The position numbers and the translations under genes were made by a program. DNA of 22,776 nt from positions 1-22,776 of the forward strand of contig JAEXMK010000126.1 of assembly GCA_023444445.1 (NCBI GenBank). Direction: 5' to 3'. The stretch is from Pseudomonadota bacterium. GTDB lineage: Bacteria > Pseudomonadota > Alphaproteobacteria > Rhizobiales > Rhizobiaceae. Of the stretch, positions 7,123 through 15,726 are shown in pieces (within the stretch, counting starts at the first letter, position 1; the number at the start of each line of letters is the position of its first letter). The notes beneath the pieces were generated by a model that saw nothing but the letters and a program-made list of their open reading frames with translations, was not told where the DNA came from and made no database searches.

Positions 7123-8607
7123 ATGAACACATCGATCCTTTTGCTGATACTGGCGCTCATCGGCATCGGCAGCTATCTGCTCGGCAGCCGCCGCGCTGTT
7201 GTCCTGTCTGGTGGTCGCCCCTCCAGCATGCATTCCCGTGCCGGTTATCACGGCTCATACGCGGTCATCTGGGCGGTTTTGCCCGCGGCGTTCATTCTCT
7301 GTGCCTGGCTGGTCGTCAGCCCGTTGGTTGTTACCTCTGCGGTGCGCGGTAATTTCCCCGAGGATGTGCGGGCGCAATCCGAGGCGCAGCAGAGCCTCAC
7401 CTACGGCATGGTGACCTCCATTGCCCGCGGCCTTCAGCGGCTGACGCCGGAGGAAACCGCGCAGGTTGAGGCGGATACGGCTGCTGTCCGGCCGCTTCTG
7501 GCATCGAAGGGTGTCGCGATCGCCGGTGATCCCGCGCGGTTCATGGTCGATGCCGCTCACACGCTCAACAGCATGACTTCCGCCAGCCGCATCGCGATGA
7601 TTGCCGTTGTGCTGCTGGCGGCGCTTGGCGGCGGCGCCTATGCGTTGCGTTCGATCGCGCCGCGCTTTCGGGCACGCAACCAGGTCGAGAAGGTCATTCT
7701 CGCGGCCCTCCTCGTCGCCTCGTCCATCGCCATCCTCACGACCATCGGTATCGTGCTGTCGATGCTGACGGAAGCGATCCAGTTCTTCAACATGGTGCCG
7801 GCACATCAGTTCTTCTTCGGAACGGTCTGGGATCCGCGTTTCGCGGCGGCCGGTGCTACCGACTCCTCCGGCCAGTTCGGCCTGATCCCGCTCCTCGCCG
7901 GCACGCTTTATATCGGCCTCGTGGCCATGCTGGTTGCGGTTCCGGTTGGCCTCTTCTCGGCAATCTATATGGCGGAATATGCCTCACCGCGCTTCCGCTC
8001 GGTGGCAAAACCGCTGCTTGAAGTCCTCGCTGGTATCCCCACCATCGTTTACGGCTTTTTCGCGCTGACGACGGTCGGTCCTTTCCTCAGAGACATTTCC
8101 ACGCAGATCAACGGTCTTGCAACGGGGAACTACGCCAACTTCATCCAGGCGCAGAGCGTTATCACCGCCGGCTTCGTCATGGGTATCATGCTGATCCCGT
8201 ATGTGTCGTCGCTGTCGGATGACATCATCACCGCGGTGCCGCGTTCGCTGCGTGACGGTTCTCTCGGGCTCGGCGCCACGCGGTCCGAAACCATCAAGAG
8301 GGTCATCGTTCCCGCCGCTCTTCCCGGCATCGTCGGCGCCGTGCTGATGACGGCGTCGCGCGCTATCGGCGAGACCATGATCGTGGTTCTGGCGGCTGGC
8401 GTCGCCGCCCGGCTGCAGCTCAACCCGTTCGAGCCCATGACCACGGTGACGGTCAAGATTGTCAGCCAGCTCACCGGTGACCTTGAATTCACCTCGCCCC
8501 AGACGCTGGTCGCCTTCGCGCTCGGCATCACGCTTTTCGCCATCACGCTTTGCCTGAATATCTACGCGCTTTACATTGTGCGCAAATACCGGGAGCAATA
8601 TGAATGA
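7123..8607 (+). CDS. pstC: Phosphate ABC transporter permease PstC
   Basis: This 494-residue inner-membrane permease forms the phosphate channel with PstA. It is longer than the enterobacterial protein (about 320), as is usual in alphaproteobacteria. The extra N-terminal half has two spans (about 4-20 and 46-70), a soluble stretch (about 75-155) and a further span near 157-175. The classic permease core follows, with spans from about 191 onward. The EAA loop that contacts PstB is at about 370-403 (SLGLGATRSETIK, then VPAALPGI). I chose the ATG at 7123, preceded by GAGGG, over the frame extension to 7093. Its stop overlaps the pstA start by four bases (ATGA), showing translational coupling. 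Confidence 0.95.
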   Translation: MNTSILLLILALIGIGSYLLGSRRAVVLSGGRPSSMHSRAGYHGSYAVIWAVLPAAFILCAWLVVSPLVVTSAVRGNFPEDVRAQSEAQQSLTYGMVTSIARGLQRLTPEETAQVEADTAAVRPLLASKGVAIAGDPARFMVDAAHTLNSMTSASRIAMIAVVLLAALGGGAYALRSIAPRFRARNQVEKVILAALLVASSIAILTTIGIVLSMLTEAIQFFNMVPAHQFFFGTVWDPRFAAAGATDSSGQFGLIPLLAGTLYIGLVAMLVAVPVGLFSAIYMAEYASPRFRSVAKPLLEVLAGIPTIVYGFFALTTVGPFLRDISTQINGLATGNYANFIQAQSVITAGFVMGIMLIPYVSSLSDDIITAVPRSLRDGSLGLGATRSETIKRVIVPAALPGIVGAVLMTASRAIGETMIVVLAAGVAARLQLNPFEPMTTVTVKIVSQLTGDLEFTSPQTLVAFALGITLFAITLCLNIYALYIVRKYREQYE

Positions 8608-9926
8608 CCGACATCGTTTCTCCCGCAGCCAGTGCGAGCGCCGTCAACAGGGCCACGCGCCGTGATATCGGCATCAAGCGCCGCTATGCCGCCGAACGCC
8701 GCTTCCGTGCCTACGGCATAGCAGCGATTTCCTTCGGCCTCATCTTCCTCTTCCTGCTGCTTTTCTCGGTGGTTTCCAAGGGTTACACCGCTTTCCAGCA
8801 GACGATGATCACCGTTCCGGTTGAGTTTTCGGAACAGATCATCGATGCGAAAAATGAGCGCGCCACAAATCCCGCTAAGCTGATGACGGCCAATTATCCC
8901 GTCATCGCCCGCGATGCTGTCGCCAAGGTCCTTGGTGTTGCGCCGACTGACCGCGCCGGTCTCCGCGCCGTCAACCTCTTGATCTCGGACAGCGTGCGCA
9001 CGCAGCTTCGCGATATCGTCGTTGCCGATCCCGCCGTTATCGGCACCACACGCACCGTCACGCTTCTCGCTTCGGGCGATGTCGACAGCGCCTTCAAGGG
9101 CCAGGTCGACCTGACGGCGGATGAAGCCAATCGCCGCATCTCGAACCAGCAGCTCGGCTGGATGAACCAGCTTGCCGAAAGCGGCCAGCTTGGCAAACAT
9201 TTCAATACCGGCATCTTCATCAACGGCGCCTCGAGCCGTCCGGAAGCGGCGGGTGTCGGCGTGGCGTTGATCGGTTCCTTCTACATGATGCTGATCGTGC
9301 TTGTACTTTCATTGCCGATTGGCGTCGCGGCCTCGATCTATCTCGAGGAATTCGCCCCGAAGAACCGTCTGACGGATCTTATCGAGGTGAATATCAACAA
9401 TCTCGCGGCCGTTCCTTCGATTGTTTACGGTCTGCTCGGCCTCTCGGTTTTCATCAACTTCATGGGCTTTCCGCGCTCGGCCTCGCTGGTCGGCGGCCTC
9501 GTCCTGACGCTGATGACCCTGCCGACGATCATCATCGCGACGCGCGCTGCCCTCAAGGCCGTGCCGCCGTCAATCCGCGCCGCCGCCCTCGGCCTCGGCG
9601 CTTCCAAGATGCAGACGATCTTCCACCATGTGCTGCCGCTCGCCATGCCCGGCATTCTGACCGGCACCATCATCGGCCTCGCCCACGCGCTGGGCGAAAC
9701 GGCGCCGCTGCTCTTGATCGGCATGGTGGCATTCGTTGCGAATTACCCGACAACGCCGATGGATCCGTCCACGGCCCTGCCGGTGCAGATTTACATGTGG
9801 GCGAACGAAGCCGAGCGCGCCTTTGTCGAAAGGACATCTGGCGCTATCATCATCCTGCTTCTGTTCCTCATTGTCATGAATGTTGGCGCAATCCAGTTGC
9901 GTCGCCGCTTCGAACGGCGCAGGTAG
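8604..9926 (+). CDS. pstA: Phosphate ABC transporter permease PstA
   Basis: This 440-residue membrane protein is the second half of the phosphate channel. An N-terminal cytoplasmic tail of about 35 residues precedes the first span (IAAISFGLIFLFLLLFSVV). A soluble periplasmic insert of about 150 residues comes next, then five spans of the permease domain. The EAA loop, about residues 318-352, contains AALGLGASKMQTIFHH and LPLAMPGIL. Like PstC it is longer than its enterobacterial counterpart because of the insert. The start overlaps the pstC stop as ATGA. pstB begins 15 bases after its stop, so the transporter genes form one tight transcription unit. Confidence 0.95.
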   Translation: MTDIVSPAASASAVNRATRRDIGIKRRYAAERRFRAYGIAAISFGLIFLFLLLFSVVSKGYTAFQQTMITVPVEFSEQIIDAKNERATNPAKLMTANYPVIARDAVAKVLGVAPTDRAGLRAVNLLISDSVRTQLRDIVVADPAVIGTTRTVTLLASGDVDSAFKGQVDLTADEANRRISNQQLGWMNQLAESGQLGKHFNTGIFINGASSRPEAAGVGVALIGSFYMMLIVLVLSLPIGVAASIYLEEFAPKNRLTDLIEVNINNLAAVPSIVYGLLGLSVFINFMGFPRSASLVGGLVLTLMTLPTIIIATRAALKAVPPSIRAAALGLGASKMQTIFHHVLPLAMPGILTGTIIGLAHALGETAPLLLIGMVAFVANYPTTPMDPSTALPVQIYMWANEAERAFVERTSGAIIILLLFLIVMNVGAIQLRRRFERRR

Positions 9927-9941
9927 AGGGAGATTGAGCAA

Positions 9942-10757
9942 ATGCTCATGTTGTCGGAAGCAGCAGTTGAAAAGGCGCTGGACAAGAAAATGAATGAAGT
10001 CTCATACAAGATGATCGGCAAGGACGTTTCGGTTTATTACGGCGAAAAGCGCGCGCTTTACGACGTGAACCTCAATGTTCGGGAAAATACGGTGACCGCG
10101 CTGATCGGCCCCTCGGGCTGCGGAAAATCCACCTTCCTGCGTACCCTGAACCGTATGAACGACACGATCGACGGCTGCCGGGTCACCGGCAAGATCACGC
10201 TCGACACTGACGATATCTATGATCAGGCGATCGATGTCGTGGAGTTGCGTGCCCGTGTCGGCATGGTGTTCCAGAAGCCGAACCCCTTCCCGAAGTCGAT
10301 CTATGAAAACATTTCCTACGGTCCGCGCATCCATGGTCTCGCCCGCAACAAGGCGGATATGGACCAGATCGTCGAGCAAAGCCTGCAGAAGGCCGGTCTC
10401 TGGAACGAGGTGAAGGATCGTCTGCACGAATCCGGCACCGGTCTCTCTGGCGGTCAGCAGCAGCGTCTGTGCATCGCACGCGCCGTTGCCGTCAGCCCGG
10501 AAGTGATCCTGATGGACGAGCCCTGCTCGGCGCTCGACCCGATCGCGACTGCAAAGGTCGAAGAACTGATCCACGAGCTGCGTACCAACTACACCATCGT
10601 TATCGTCACGCACTCCATGCAGCAGGCGGCGCGTGTTTCCCAGCGCACGGCCATGTTCCACCTTGGTCACCTTGTCGAGGAAAACGAAACCGACAAGATG
10701 TTCACCAATCCGGACGACCAGCGCACGCAGGACTACATCATGGGCCGCTTCGGCTGA
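9942..10757 (+). CDS. pstB: Phosphate ABC transporter ATPase PstB
   Basis: This 271-residue cytoplasmic ATPase powers phosphate import through PstC/PstA. All ABC motifs are present: Walker [10 protein letters not shown] (56-64), the Q loop in [10 protein letters not shown], the signature LSGGQQQRL, Walker B VILMDEP followed by SALDP, and the switch histidine in [16 protein letters not shown] and the overall length are typical of PstB. The ATG at 9942 has the site GAGGGAG 13 to 19 bases upstream; a later in-frame ATG at 9990 (MNEVSY) would also give a working protein. PstB is also thought to take part in the PhoU-PhoR signalling complex. Confidence 0.96.
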   Translation: MLMLSEAAVEKALDKKMNEVSYKMIGKDVSVYYGEKRALYDVNLNVRENTVTALIGPSGCGKSTFLRTLNRMNDTIDGCRVTGKITLDTDDIYDQAIDVVELRARVGMVFQKPNPFPKSIYENISYGPRIHGLARNKADMDQIVEQSLQKAGLWNEVKDRLHESGTGLSGGQQQRLCIARAVAVSPEVILMDEPCSALDPIATAKVEELIHELRTNYTIVIVTHSMQQAARVSQRTAMFHLGHLVEENETDKMFTNPDDQRTQDYIMGRFG

Positions 10758-10853
10758 TCCCGGCCGGCGCTTTATCGAAACCGAACAAGACTGGTGCCTC
10801 TGCCGTGCCCGCTTCCGGGTACGTGCATGCAGGCCAAGCCGGAGGACTAGACC

Positions 10854-11579
10854 ATGACACAGACAACGACCCATTCGCATATTCTGTCGGCCTATGACGA
10901 CGAACTCAAATTCCTCACGCGTCGTATCGCCGAAATGGGCGGTCTCGCGGAACAGATGTGCGCCGACGCCGTGCGTGCGCTCGTCAACTCAGACGCCGCA
11001 CTCGCCCAGAAGGTCATTTCCGACGACGCGATCCTCGACCATTCCGAGCGCGAGATTGGCGACAAGGCCATCGTTACCATCGCCAGGCGTCAGCCGATGG
11101 CGGCAGATCTTCGCGAGATCATCGGCACGCTGCGTATTGCAGCGGACCTCGAACGCGTTGGCGACCTCGGTAAGAACACTGCCAAGCGTGTCATCGCGGT
11201 TGCCGGAACGGGCGTGCCGCGCAAGCTCGCCCGCGGCATAGAGCACCTCTCGGAGTTGGCGCTGGTACAGCTCAAGGAAGTCCTCGATGTCTATTCGACA
11301 CGTTCGGCGGAGAAGGCCAATGCCATCCGCGAGCGCGACGAGGAAATCGACGCCATGTATACGTCGCTCTTCCGTGAGCTTCTGACCTACATGATGGAAG
11401 ATCCGCGCAACATCACCACCTGCACGCATCTTCTTTTCTGCGCCAAGAACATCGAGCGTATCGGCGACCACGCCACCAATATCGCCGAGACGATCTATTA
11501 CATGACCACCGGCAGCCAGCCGGAGGGCGAACGTCCGAAGGACGACAGTTCCAACACGCTCGGTTCGGTGACCGAGTAA
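10854..11579 (+). CDS. phoU: Phosphate signalling protein PhoU
   Basis: This 241-residue all-helical cytoplasmic protein has two PhoU repeats. Each carries the metal-binding E-x3-D motif: ERVGD at 100-104 and ERIGD at 201-205. PhoU links the PstSCAB transporter to PhoR, keeping PhoB unphosphorylated when phosphate is plentiful and limiting uptake. The ATG at 10854 is preceded by GGAGG at the ideal distance. The 96 bases between pstB and phoU hold no gene and no clear terminator, so co-transcription is likely. phoB follows 30 bases after the stop. Confidence 0.96.
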   Translation: MTQTTTHSHILSAYDDELKFLTRRIAEMGGLAEQMCADAVRALVNSDAALAQKVISDDAILDHSEREIGDKAIVTIARRQPMAADLREIIGTLRIAADLERVGDLGKNTAKRVIAVAGTGVPRKLARGIEHLSELALVQLKEVLDVYSTRSAEKANAIRERDEEIDAMYTSLFRELLTYMMEDPRNITTCTHLLFCAKNIERIGDHATNIAETIYYMTTGSQPEGERPKDDSSNTLGSVTE

Positions 11580-11609
11580 CAGACAAGCAGCGGCTTGCGG
11601 AGTTAGTAT

Positions 11610-12293
11610 ATGGTGCCCAAGATTGCAGTTGTGGAAGATGAGGAAGCTCTGAGCGTCCTGCTTCGTTACAATCTCGAGGCTGAGGGATACGACGTCGACA
11701 CGATACCCCGTGGCGATGAGGCGGAAATCAGGCTGCAGGAGCGTATTCCGGATCTTCTCATCCTGGACTGGATGCTGCCTGGCGTTTCCGGCATCGAGTT
11801 GTGCCGGCGGCTCCGAATGCGGCCGGAAACCGAACGTCTGCCCATCATCATGCTGACGGCGCGTGGCGAAGAGAGCGAGCGCGTTCGTGGCCTTGCCACC
11901 GGCGCCGACGATTATGTCGTCAAGCCGTTCTCGACGCCGGAACTCATGGCCCGCGTCAAGGCCATGCTGCGCCGGGCGCGCCCCGAGGTTCTGTCCTCGG
12001 TGCTGAAATGTGGCGATATAGAACTGGATCGCGAGACCCATCGCGTTCACCGCAAAAGCCGCGAAGTGCGTCTCGGCCCGACGGAATTCCGTCTGCTGGA
12101 GTTCTTGATGACCTCTCCGGGCCGGGTGTTCTCCCGCTCGCAGTTGCTGGATGGCGTCTGGGGCCATGATATCTATGTCGATGAGCGTACCGTCGACGTG
12201 CATGTCGGACGCCTGCGTAAGGCGCTCAATTTTTCCCATATGCAGGATGTCATCCGCACCGTGCGTGGTGCAGGATATTCGATGGAAGCCTGA
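11610..12293 (+). CDS. phoB: Phosphate regulon response regulator PhoB
   Basis: This 227-residue OmpR/PhoB-class regulator activates genes with Pho boxes when phosphorylated by PhoR. The receiver domain (1-120) has the acidic pair E9-D10, the phospho-accepting D53 in ILDWMLPG, T83 and K105 in VVKPFS. The winged-helix DNA-binding domain covers about 130-227, with the recognition helix in DERTVDVHVGRLRKAL. Length and sequence fit PhoB closely. The gene is last in the phosphate cluster, and a strong terminator follows 43 bases after its stop. Its start, ATG at 11610, has GCGGAG upstream. Confidence 0.96.
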   Translation: MVPKIAVVEDEEALSVLLRYNLEAEGYDVDTIPRGDEAEIRLQERIPDLLILDWMLPGVSGIELCRRLRMRPETERLPIIMLTARGEESERVRGLATGADDYVVKPFSTPELMARVKAMLRRARPEVLSSVLKCGDIELDRETHRVHRKSREVRLGPTEFRLLEFLMTSPGRVFSRSQLLDGVWGHDIYVDERTVDVHVGRLRKALNFSHMQDVIRTVRGAGYSMEA

Positions 12294-12335
12294 TCGGAAC
12301 CGAACTGACGGTTCCCCTCAGCATGACGTTCCGCC

Positions 12336-12382
12336 AAAATGAAAAGGCCCGAAACCGGAATGGTGTCGGGCCTTTTCATTTT
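12336..12382. terminator. Strong terminator at the end of the pst-pho cluster
   Basis: A perfect 17-pair inverted repeat, AAAATGAAAAGGCCCGA and its complement, encloses a 13-base loop. The arms supply A- and T-rich flanks on both sides, so it should end transcription in either direction. Confidence 0.9.
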
Positions 12383-12436
12383 GAACCCTCCGCAAGCACG
12401 ATACTTTCATCTGCTTGACGAGCGGTTGAGAGCCCA

Positions 12437-12456
12437 CCTCCAATCCGGATTGGAGG
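12437..12456. repeat. Perfect 20-base palindrome between phoB and gcrA
   Basis: CCTCCAATCC followed directly by GGATTGGAGG is a perfect 20-base palindrome with no loop. It lies between the phoB terminator and the gcrA terminator, in a 150-base stretch with no gene. No T tract follows, so it is not a standard terminator. It could be an operator or a remnant of a mobile repeat. Confidence 0.6.
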
Positions 12457-12529
12457 GCGAAACCCGACGACGATGAATAAGCCTTGGTGTTCTGCTGTAG
12501 CCGTTCGGGAAGCGCGGTGTGTTTGTCAC

Positions 12530-12560
12530 AAAAAAACGGGCCCGAAGGCCCGTAGTTTTT
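12530..12560 (-). terminator. gcrA: gcrA terminator (UUCG-loop hairpin)
   Basis: On the minus strand, ACGGGCC, loop TTCG, GGCCCGT is followed by seven T residues: a textbook intrinsic terminator about 33 bases past the gcrA stop. TTTTT on the plus strand means it may also work in reverse. Confidence 0.9.
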
Positions 12561-12585
12561 GAGTGTCAAATGCGTGCCGCAACAC

Positions 12586-13119
12586 TCAAGCCTTACGGCG
12601 CTCGCTGACCGGCTGGTAGGCGAGCTTCGCATGGAACTTGCAATAGGGCGAAGATTCCAGCGCTTCACAACCGCAGAAATGGAAATCGTCTTTCAAGGGA
12701 TCGCCAACCGGCCACTTGCAGGTGCGCTCCGTCAGTTCCGTCAGTGTCAGGCGACGGGAAATCGGGGTGACGACGTTTCTGGACGGAACGTAATCAAGGA
12801 CTTCCGCAGTCTCGGTGCCGATCTCTTCCTGAAGAGCCGTTGCTGCGTTGGAACGCGTCAGAACCCGAGCAGGCGCCGTGCCGACGCGGCCCGCGAAATT
12901 CGTCGCGCGGGGAGCGGGGGCAGCGGTACGCTTGGGAGCGGAACGCGCCGAAGTGACCGGACCGCCAGCCTTGACGCGTCCCGGCAGGTTAAGACGGTGG
13001 ACCTTGCCGATGACGGCATTGCGGCTGACACCGCCCAGCTGCGCTGCTATCTGGCTGGCGCTAAGCCCTTCGGACCACAATTTCTTGAGTTTCTCGACCC
13101 GTTCGTCTGTCCAGTTCAT
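12586..13119 (-). CDS. gcrA: GcrA cell cycle regulator
   Basis: This 177-residue protein is GcrA, the alphaproteobacterial cell-cycle transcription factor that binds the housekeeping sigma factor and activates promoters carrying CcrM-methylated GANTC sites. The N-terminal helix-turn-helix domain (1-45) contains MNWTDERVEKLKKLW and SRNAVIGKVHRLNL. A basic, alanine/proline-rich linker follows (50-95). The C-terminal sigma-interacting domain carries cysteine and histidine residues (C134, C149, C151, C160, H163) in CKWPVGDP, FCGCEA and YCKFH. The ATG at 13119 has GCGGAGAAG upstream. Its upstream region carries a CtrA-like box and a dense GANTC cluster, which fits the known CtrA-GcrA-CcrM circuit. 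Confidence 0.95.
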   Translation of the reverse strand: MNWTDERVEKLKKLWSEGLSASQIAAQLGGVSRNAVIGKVHRLNLPGRVKAGGPVTSARSAPKRTAAPAPRATNFAGRVGTAPARVLTRSNAATALQEEIGTETAEVLDYVPSRNVVTPISRRLTLTELTERTCKWPVGDPLKDDFHFCGCEALESSPYCKFHAKLAYQPVSERRKA

Positions 13120-13237
13120 GCCGCTTCTCCGCTTTTCGCGTGTATTTTCGGCAGAATCCCTCTCCGTCTCGCGGGATGTGCCGCGAGTGTGGTTTCTGCC
13201 TGATTTTTGGTGACTAGTTCCGCCGCAATGCAGTCTA

Positions 13238-13253
13238 GTAATTAGCGATTAAC
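13238..13253 (+). promoter_or_regulatory. CtrA-like box upstream of gcrA
   Basis: GTAA, seven bases, TTAAC differs at one position from the full CtrA box TTAA-N7-TTAAC. It lies 119-134 bases upstream of the gcrA start. In Caulobacter CtrA represses gcrA, so a site here makes sense. Occupancy is inferred. Confidence 0.45.
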
Positions 13254-13266
13254 CTAGTGCCACGCA

Positions 13267-13342
13267 GACTCCGTGGCAAGAGTCACGGGAATCATCTCGA
13301 ATCGATTTTCCGGTTTTCCCCAACTTGCTGGCGAGTAGAGTC
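13267..13342. promoter_or_regulatory. Cluster of five GANTC (CcrM) methylation sites
   Basis: GANTC occurs at 13267, 13280, 13289, 13299 and 13338, five times in 76 bases where about 0.3 would be expected by chance. Another lies at 13154 within the gcrA leader. The first three surround a small inverted repeat, CCGTG (13271-13275) and CACGG (13284-13288). CcrM methylates GANTC, and GcrA reads that mark, so the region may be a methylation-sensitive control point for gcrA or argD. Confidence 0.6.
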
Positions 13343-13380
13343 AGAAAGGCAACACCTGGGGTCTGCCGCGTCGCCACCTA

Positions 13381-13400
13381 CTAGGGCTTGATAAGCCTAG
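13381..13400 (+). repeat. Imperfect inverted repeat with CTAG ends
   Basis: CTAGGGCTT, GAT, AAGCCTAG pairs as a hairpin with one bulged G and begins and ends with the rare tetramer CTAG. It lies 17 bases before the -35 element of the promoter at 13417. It could be an operator for that promoter. Confidence 0.4.
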
Positions 13401-13416
13401 GAAATACGGACTTTTG

Positions 13417-13445
13417 TTGACATCGGCAGGCGAAGTGACAATAGT
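13417..13445 (+). promoter_or_regulatory. Sigma-70 type promoter upstream of argD
   Basis: TTGACA (13417-13422), a 17-base spacer and AATAGT (13440-13445) make a convincing housekeeping promoter facing argD, with transcription expected to begin near 13452. That leaves a leader of about 100 bases before the argD start at 13552. Confidence 0.6.
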
Positions 13446-13450
13446 GCCCC

Positions 13451-13479
13451 TGCCGCCGCGAGGCGGCATTTTTGATTTT
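13451..13479 (+). terminator. GC hairpin with T tract at the predicted argD mRNA 5' end
   Basis: TGCCGCC, GCGA, GGCGGCA then TTTTTGATTTT looks like an intrinsic terminator. It starts exactly where the promoter at 13417 should begin transcription, so it cannot easily stop that RNA. It may end a transcript from upstream or act as a 5' stem that shapes the argD leader. Confidence 0.55.
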
Positions 13480-13551
13480 CAGGCGAGGGATAACCTCACC
13501 AGCCTATTGACAACCGTCTGACAGCGCATTTGCGCAAGGAGTGATACAGCC

Positions 13552-14751
13552 ATGGCCGAAGCCGCCGCGCCATTGTTCGATACGTTTTCAAGAGCCCCCT
13601 TGCGCTTTGAGCGAGGCGAGGGCGTCTGGCTGTTCACGGAAAGCGGCGAGCGATATCTGGATTTTGCGGCCGGCGTCGCCGTCAATTCGCTGGGCCATGC
13701 TCACCCGCATCTTGTCGACGCGATCAAGACCCAGGCCGAGAAGGTCTGGCACGTCTCGAACCTTTATGAAGTGCCCGGACAGGAAAAACTCGCCAAGCGC
13801 CTGACGGAAGCGACATTCGCGGACAAGGTCTTCTTCACCAATTCCGGCGCGGAAGCGCTGGAATGCGCGATCAAGACCGCGCGCCGTTACCACTATTCCA
13901 AGGGGCATCCGGAAAAGTTCCGCATCGTCACCTTCGAAGGCGCCTTCCATGGCCGCACGCTGGCGACGATCGCTGCCGGTGGCCAGCAGAAATATCTCGA
14001 AGGTTTCGGTCCCAAGGTCGAAGGTTTTGACCAGGTGCCGTTCGGTGATGTCGATGCGCTGAAGGCCGCCATCACGCCGGAGACGGCTGCGCTTCTGATC
14101 GAGCCCATTCAGGGTGAGGGCGGCATCCGCGGACCAGCCAAGGAATTCCTGCATCTGCTGCGGTCGCTCTGCGATGAACACGGCCTGCTTCTGATTTTCG
14201 ATGAAGTCCAGACCGGCGTCGGCCGTACGGGCAAACTTTTCGCCTATGAGCACACCGGTGTCGCGCCTGACATCATGGCGGTGGCCAAGGGTATCGGCGG
14301 CGGTTTCCCGCTCGGCGCGTGCCTTGCAACGGCCGATGCCGCTTCCGGCATGACGGCCGGCGTGCATGGCACCACCTATGGCGGCAACCCGCTGGCCATG
14401 GCTGTTGGCAATGCCGTGCTCGATGTCGTTCTTTCCGAAGGCTTTCTGGAAAAGGTTCGTGACGTCGCGCTCGTCTTCCGCCAGGGCCTTGCCTCGCTGA
14501 AGGATCGCTATCCGGATGTGATTGAGGAAATTCGCGGCGAAGGCCTGCTGCTCGGCATCAAGGCCAGGGTTCCCTCGGGTGAATTGCTGCAGGCCATGCG
14601 CGCGGAACATCTGCTCGGTGTACCGGCGGGCGACAACGTCATCCGCCTTCTGCCGCCGCTCGTCACCACGGCGGAAGAGGCTCGCGAAGGCTTGGCGCGC
14701 GTGGAAGCGGCCGCCGCATCCCTGACCGCCAAGCAGGCGAAAATCGCCTGA
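13552..14751 (+). CDS. argD: Acetylornithine aminotransferase ArgD
   Basis: This 399-residue class-III aminotransferase uses pyridoxal phosphate to interconvert N-acetylornithine and N-acetylglutamate semialdehyde in arginine synthesis; many ArgD proteins also act in lysine synthesis. The phosphate-binding turn TNSGAEALE is at 96-104, the ring-contacting aspartate in [12 protein letters not shown] (216-227), and the Schiff-base lysine K246 in [11 protein letters not shown]. Length and sequence match rhizobial ArgD. The ATG at 13552 has AAGGAG about ten bases upstream. argF follows 57 bases after its stop in the same direction, forming an argDF pair. Confidence 0.95.
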   Translation: MAEAAAPLFDTFSRAPLRFERGEGVWLFTESGERYLDFAAGVAVNSLGHAHPHLVDAIKTQAEKVWHVSNLYEVPGQEKLAKRLTEATFADKVFFTNSGAEALECAIKTARRYHYSKGHPEKFRIVTFEGAFHGRTLATIAAGGQQKYLEGFGPKVEGFDQVPFGDVDALKAAITPETAALLIEPIQGEGGIRGPAKEFLHLLRSLCDEHGLLLIFDEVQTGVGRTGKLFAYEHTGVAPDIMAVAKGIGGGFPLGACLATADAASGMTAGVHGTTYGGNPLAMAVGNAVLDVVLSEGFLEKVRDVALVFRQGLASLKDRYPDVIEEIRGEGLLLGIKARVPSGELLQAMRAEHLLGVPAGDNVIRLLPPLVTTAEEAREGLARVEAAAASLTAKQAKIA

Positions 14752-14808
14752 CGAAACAATAAAATGCGGGCCTCTTCCTGGAGGCTCGCGAGCATGGGAC
14801 AGTTTGAA

Positions 14809-15726
14809 ATGGCTTCACCTAAACATTTTCTCGACCTGTCGGCCGTTGGCTCGCAGGATCTGCGGGCGATTCTTGATGATGCCCGCGCGCGCAAAGCCGC
14901 CACCAAGGCCGGCACGGCGGAAAAGCCGCTTGCCGGCAAGATGCTGGCGATGATCTTCGAAAAGCCTTCCACCCGCACCCGCGTCTCCTTCGATGTCGGC
15001 ATGCGCCAGCTTGGCGGTGAGACGCTTTTCCTCTCTGGTACTGAAATGCAGCTCGGTCGCGCCGAAACGATCGGTGATACGGCGAAGGTGCTGTCGCGTT
15101 ATGTCGACGCCATCATGATCCGCACGACGGATCATTCTCGCCTCCTGGAGCTTGCCGAACACGCGACCGTGCCTGTTATCAACGCCCTGACCGATGACAC
15201 GCATCCCTGCCAGATCATGGCCGACATCATGACCTTCGAGGAGCATCGCGGCCCCGTAAAAGGCAAGACCATTGCCTGGACCGGTGACGGCAATAATGTC
15301 CTTCACTCTTTCGTTGAGGGTTCCGCGCGCTTTGGTTACCGCATGACGATGGCGGTGCCGATGGGTTCCGAACCGCATGATAAGTTCCTGAACTGGGCCC
15401 GCAACAACGGTGGCGAGATCGCACTGTATCATGATGCCGACAAGGCGGTCGCGGGTGCCGATTGCGTCGTCACCGATACCTGGGTCTCCATGAACCAGGA
15501 GCACAAGGCGCGCGGCCACAACATCTTCCAGCCCTATCAGGTCAATGAAGCCCTGATGGCCAAGGCGGAAAAGGACGCGCTGTTCATGCATTGCCTGCCG
15601 GCTCATCGTGGGGAAGAAGTGACGGATGCGGTGATCGACGGCCCGCAATCGGTAGTCTTCGATGAGGCGGAAAACCGTCTCCACGCGCAGAAGTCCATCA
15701 TTGCCTGGTGCATGGGCGTGATCTGA
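14809..15726 (+). CDS. argF: Ornithine carbamoyltransferase ArgF
   Basis: This 305-residue cytoplasmic enzyme joins carbamoyl phosphate to ornithine to give citrulline. The carbamoyl phosphate site STRTR is at 54-58, HPCQ at 132-135, the ornithine-binding DTWVSM at 223-228, and the catalytic HCLPAHRG at 261-268. Family resemblance starts at [10 protein letters not shown], so I placed the start at ATG 14809. A better ribosome binding site (TGGAGG) stands nine bases before the ATG at 14794, which would add five residues (MGQFE), so the true start may be there. It is co-directional with argD and probably in the same transcript. Confidence 0.94.
   Translation: MASPKHFLDLSAVGSQDLRAILDDARARKAATKAGTAEKPLAGKMLAMIFEKPSTRTRVSFDVGMRQLGGETLFLSGTEMQLGRAETIGDTAKVLSRYVDAIMIRTTDHSRLLELAEHATVPVINALTDDTHPCQIMADIMTFEEHRGPVKGKTIAWTGDGNNVLHSFVEGSARFGYRMTMAVPMGSEPHDKFLNWARNNGGEIALYHDADKAVAGADCVVTDTWVSMNQEHKARGHNIFQPYQVNEALMAKAEKDALFMHCLPAHRGEEVTDAVIDGPQSVVFDEAENRLHAQKSIIAWCMGVI

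Noticed and set aside
10989..12239. 416-residue reading frame opposite phoU and phoB
   Set aside because: Both genes on the plus strand are certain; this frame has no recognisable domain.
12415..12560. Possible small RNA from a TTGACG -35 element to the reversible gcrA terminator
   Set aside because: No acceptable -10 hexamer lies 16-18 bases downstream, so there is too little to support a transcript.
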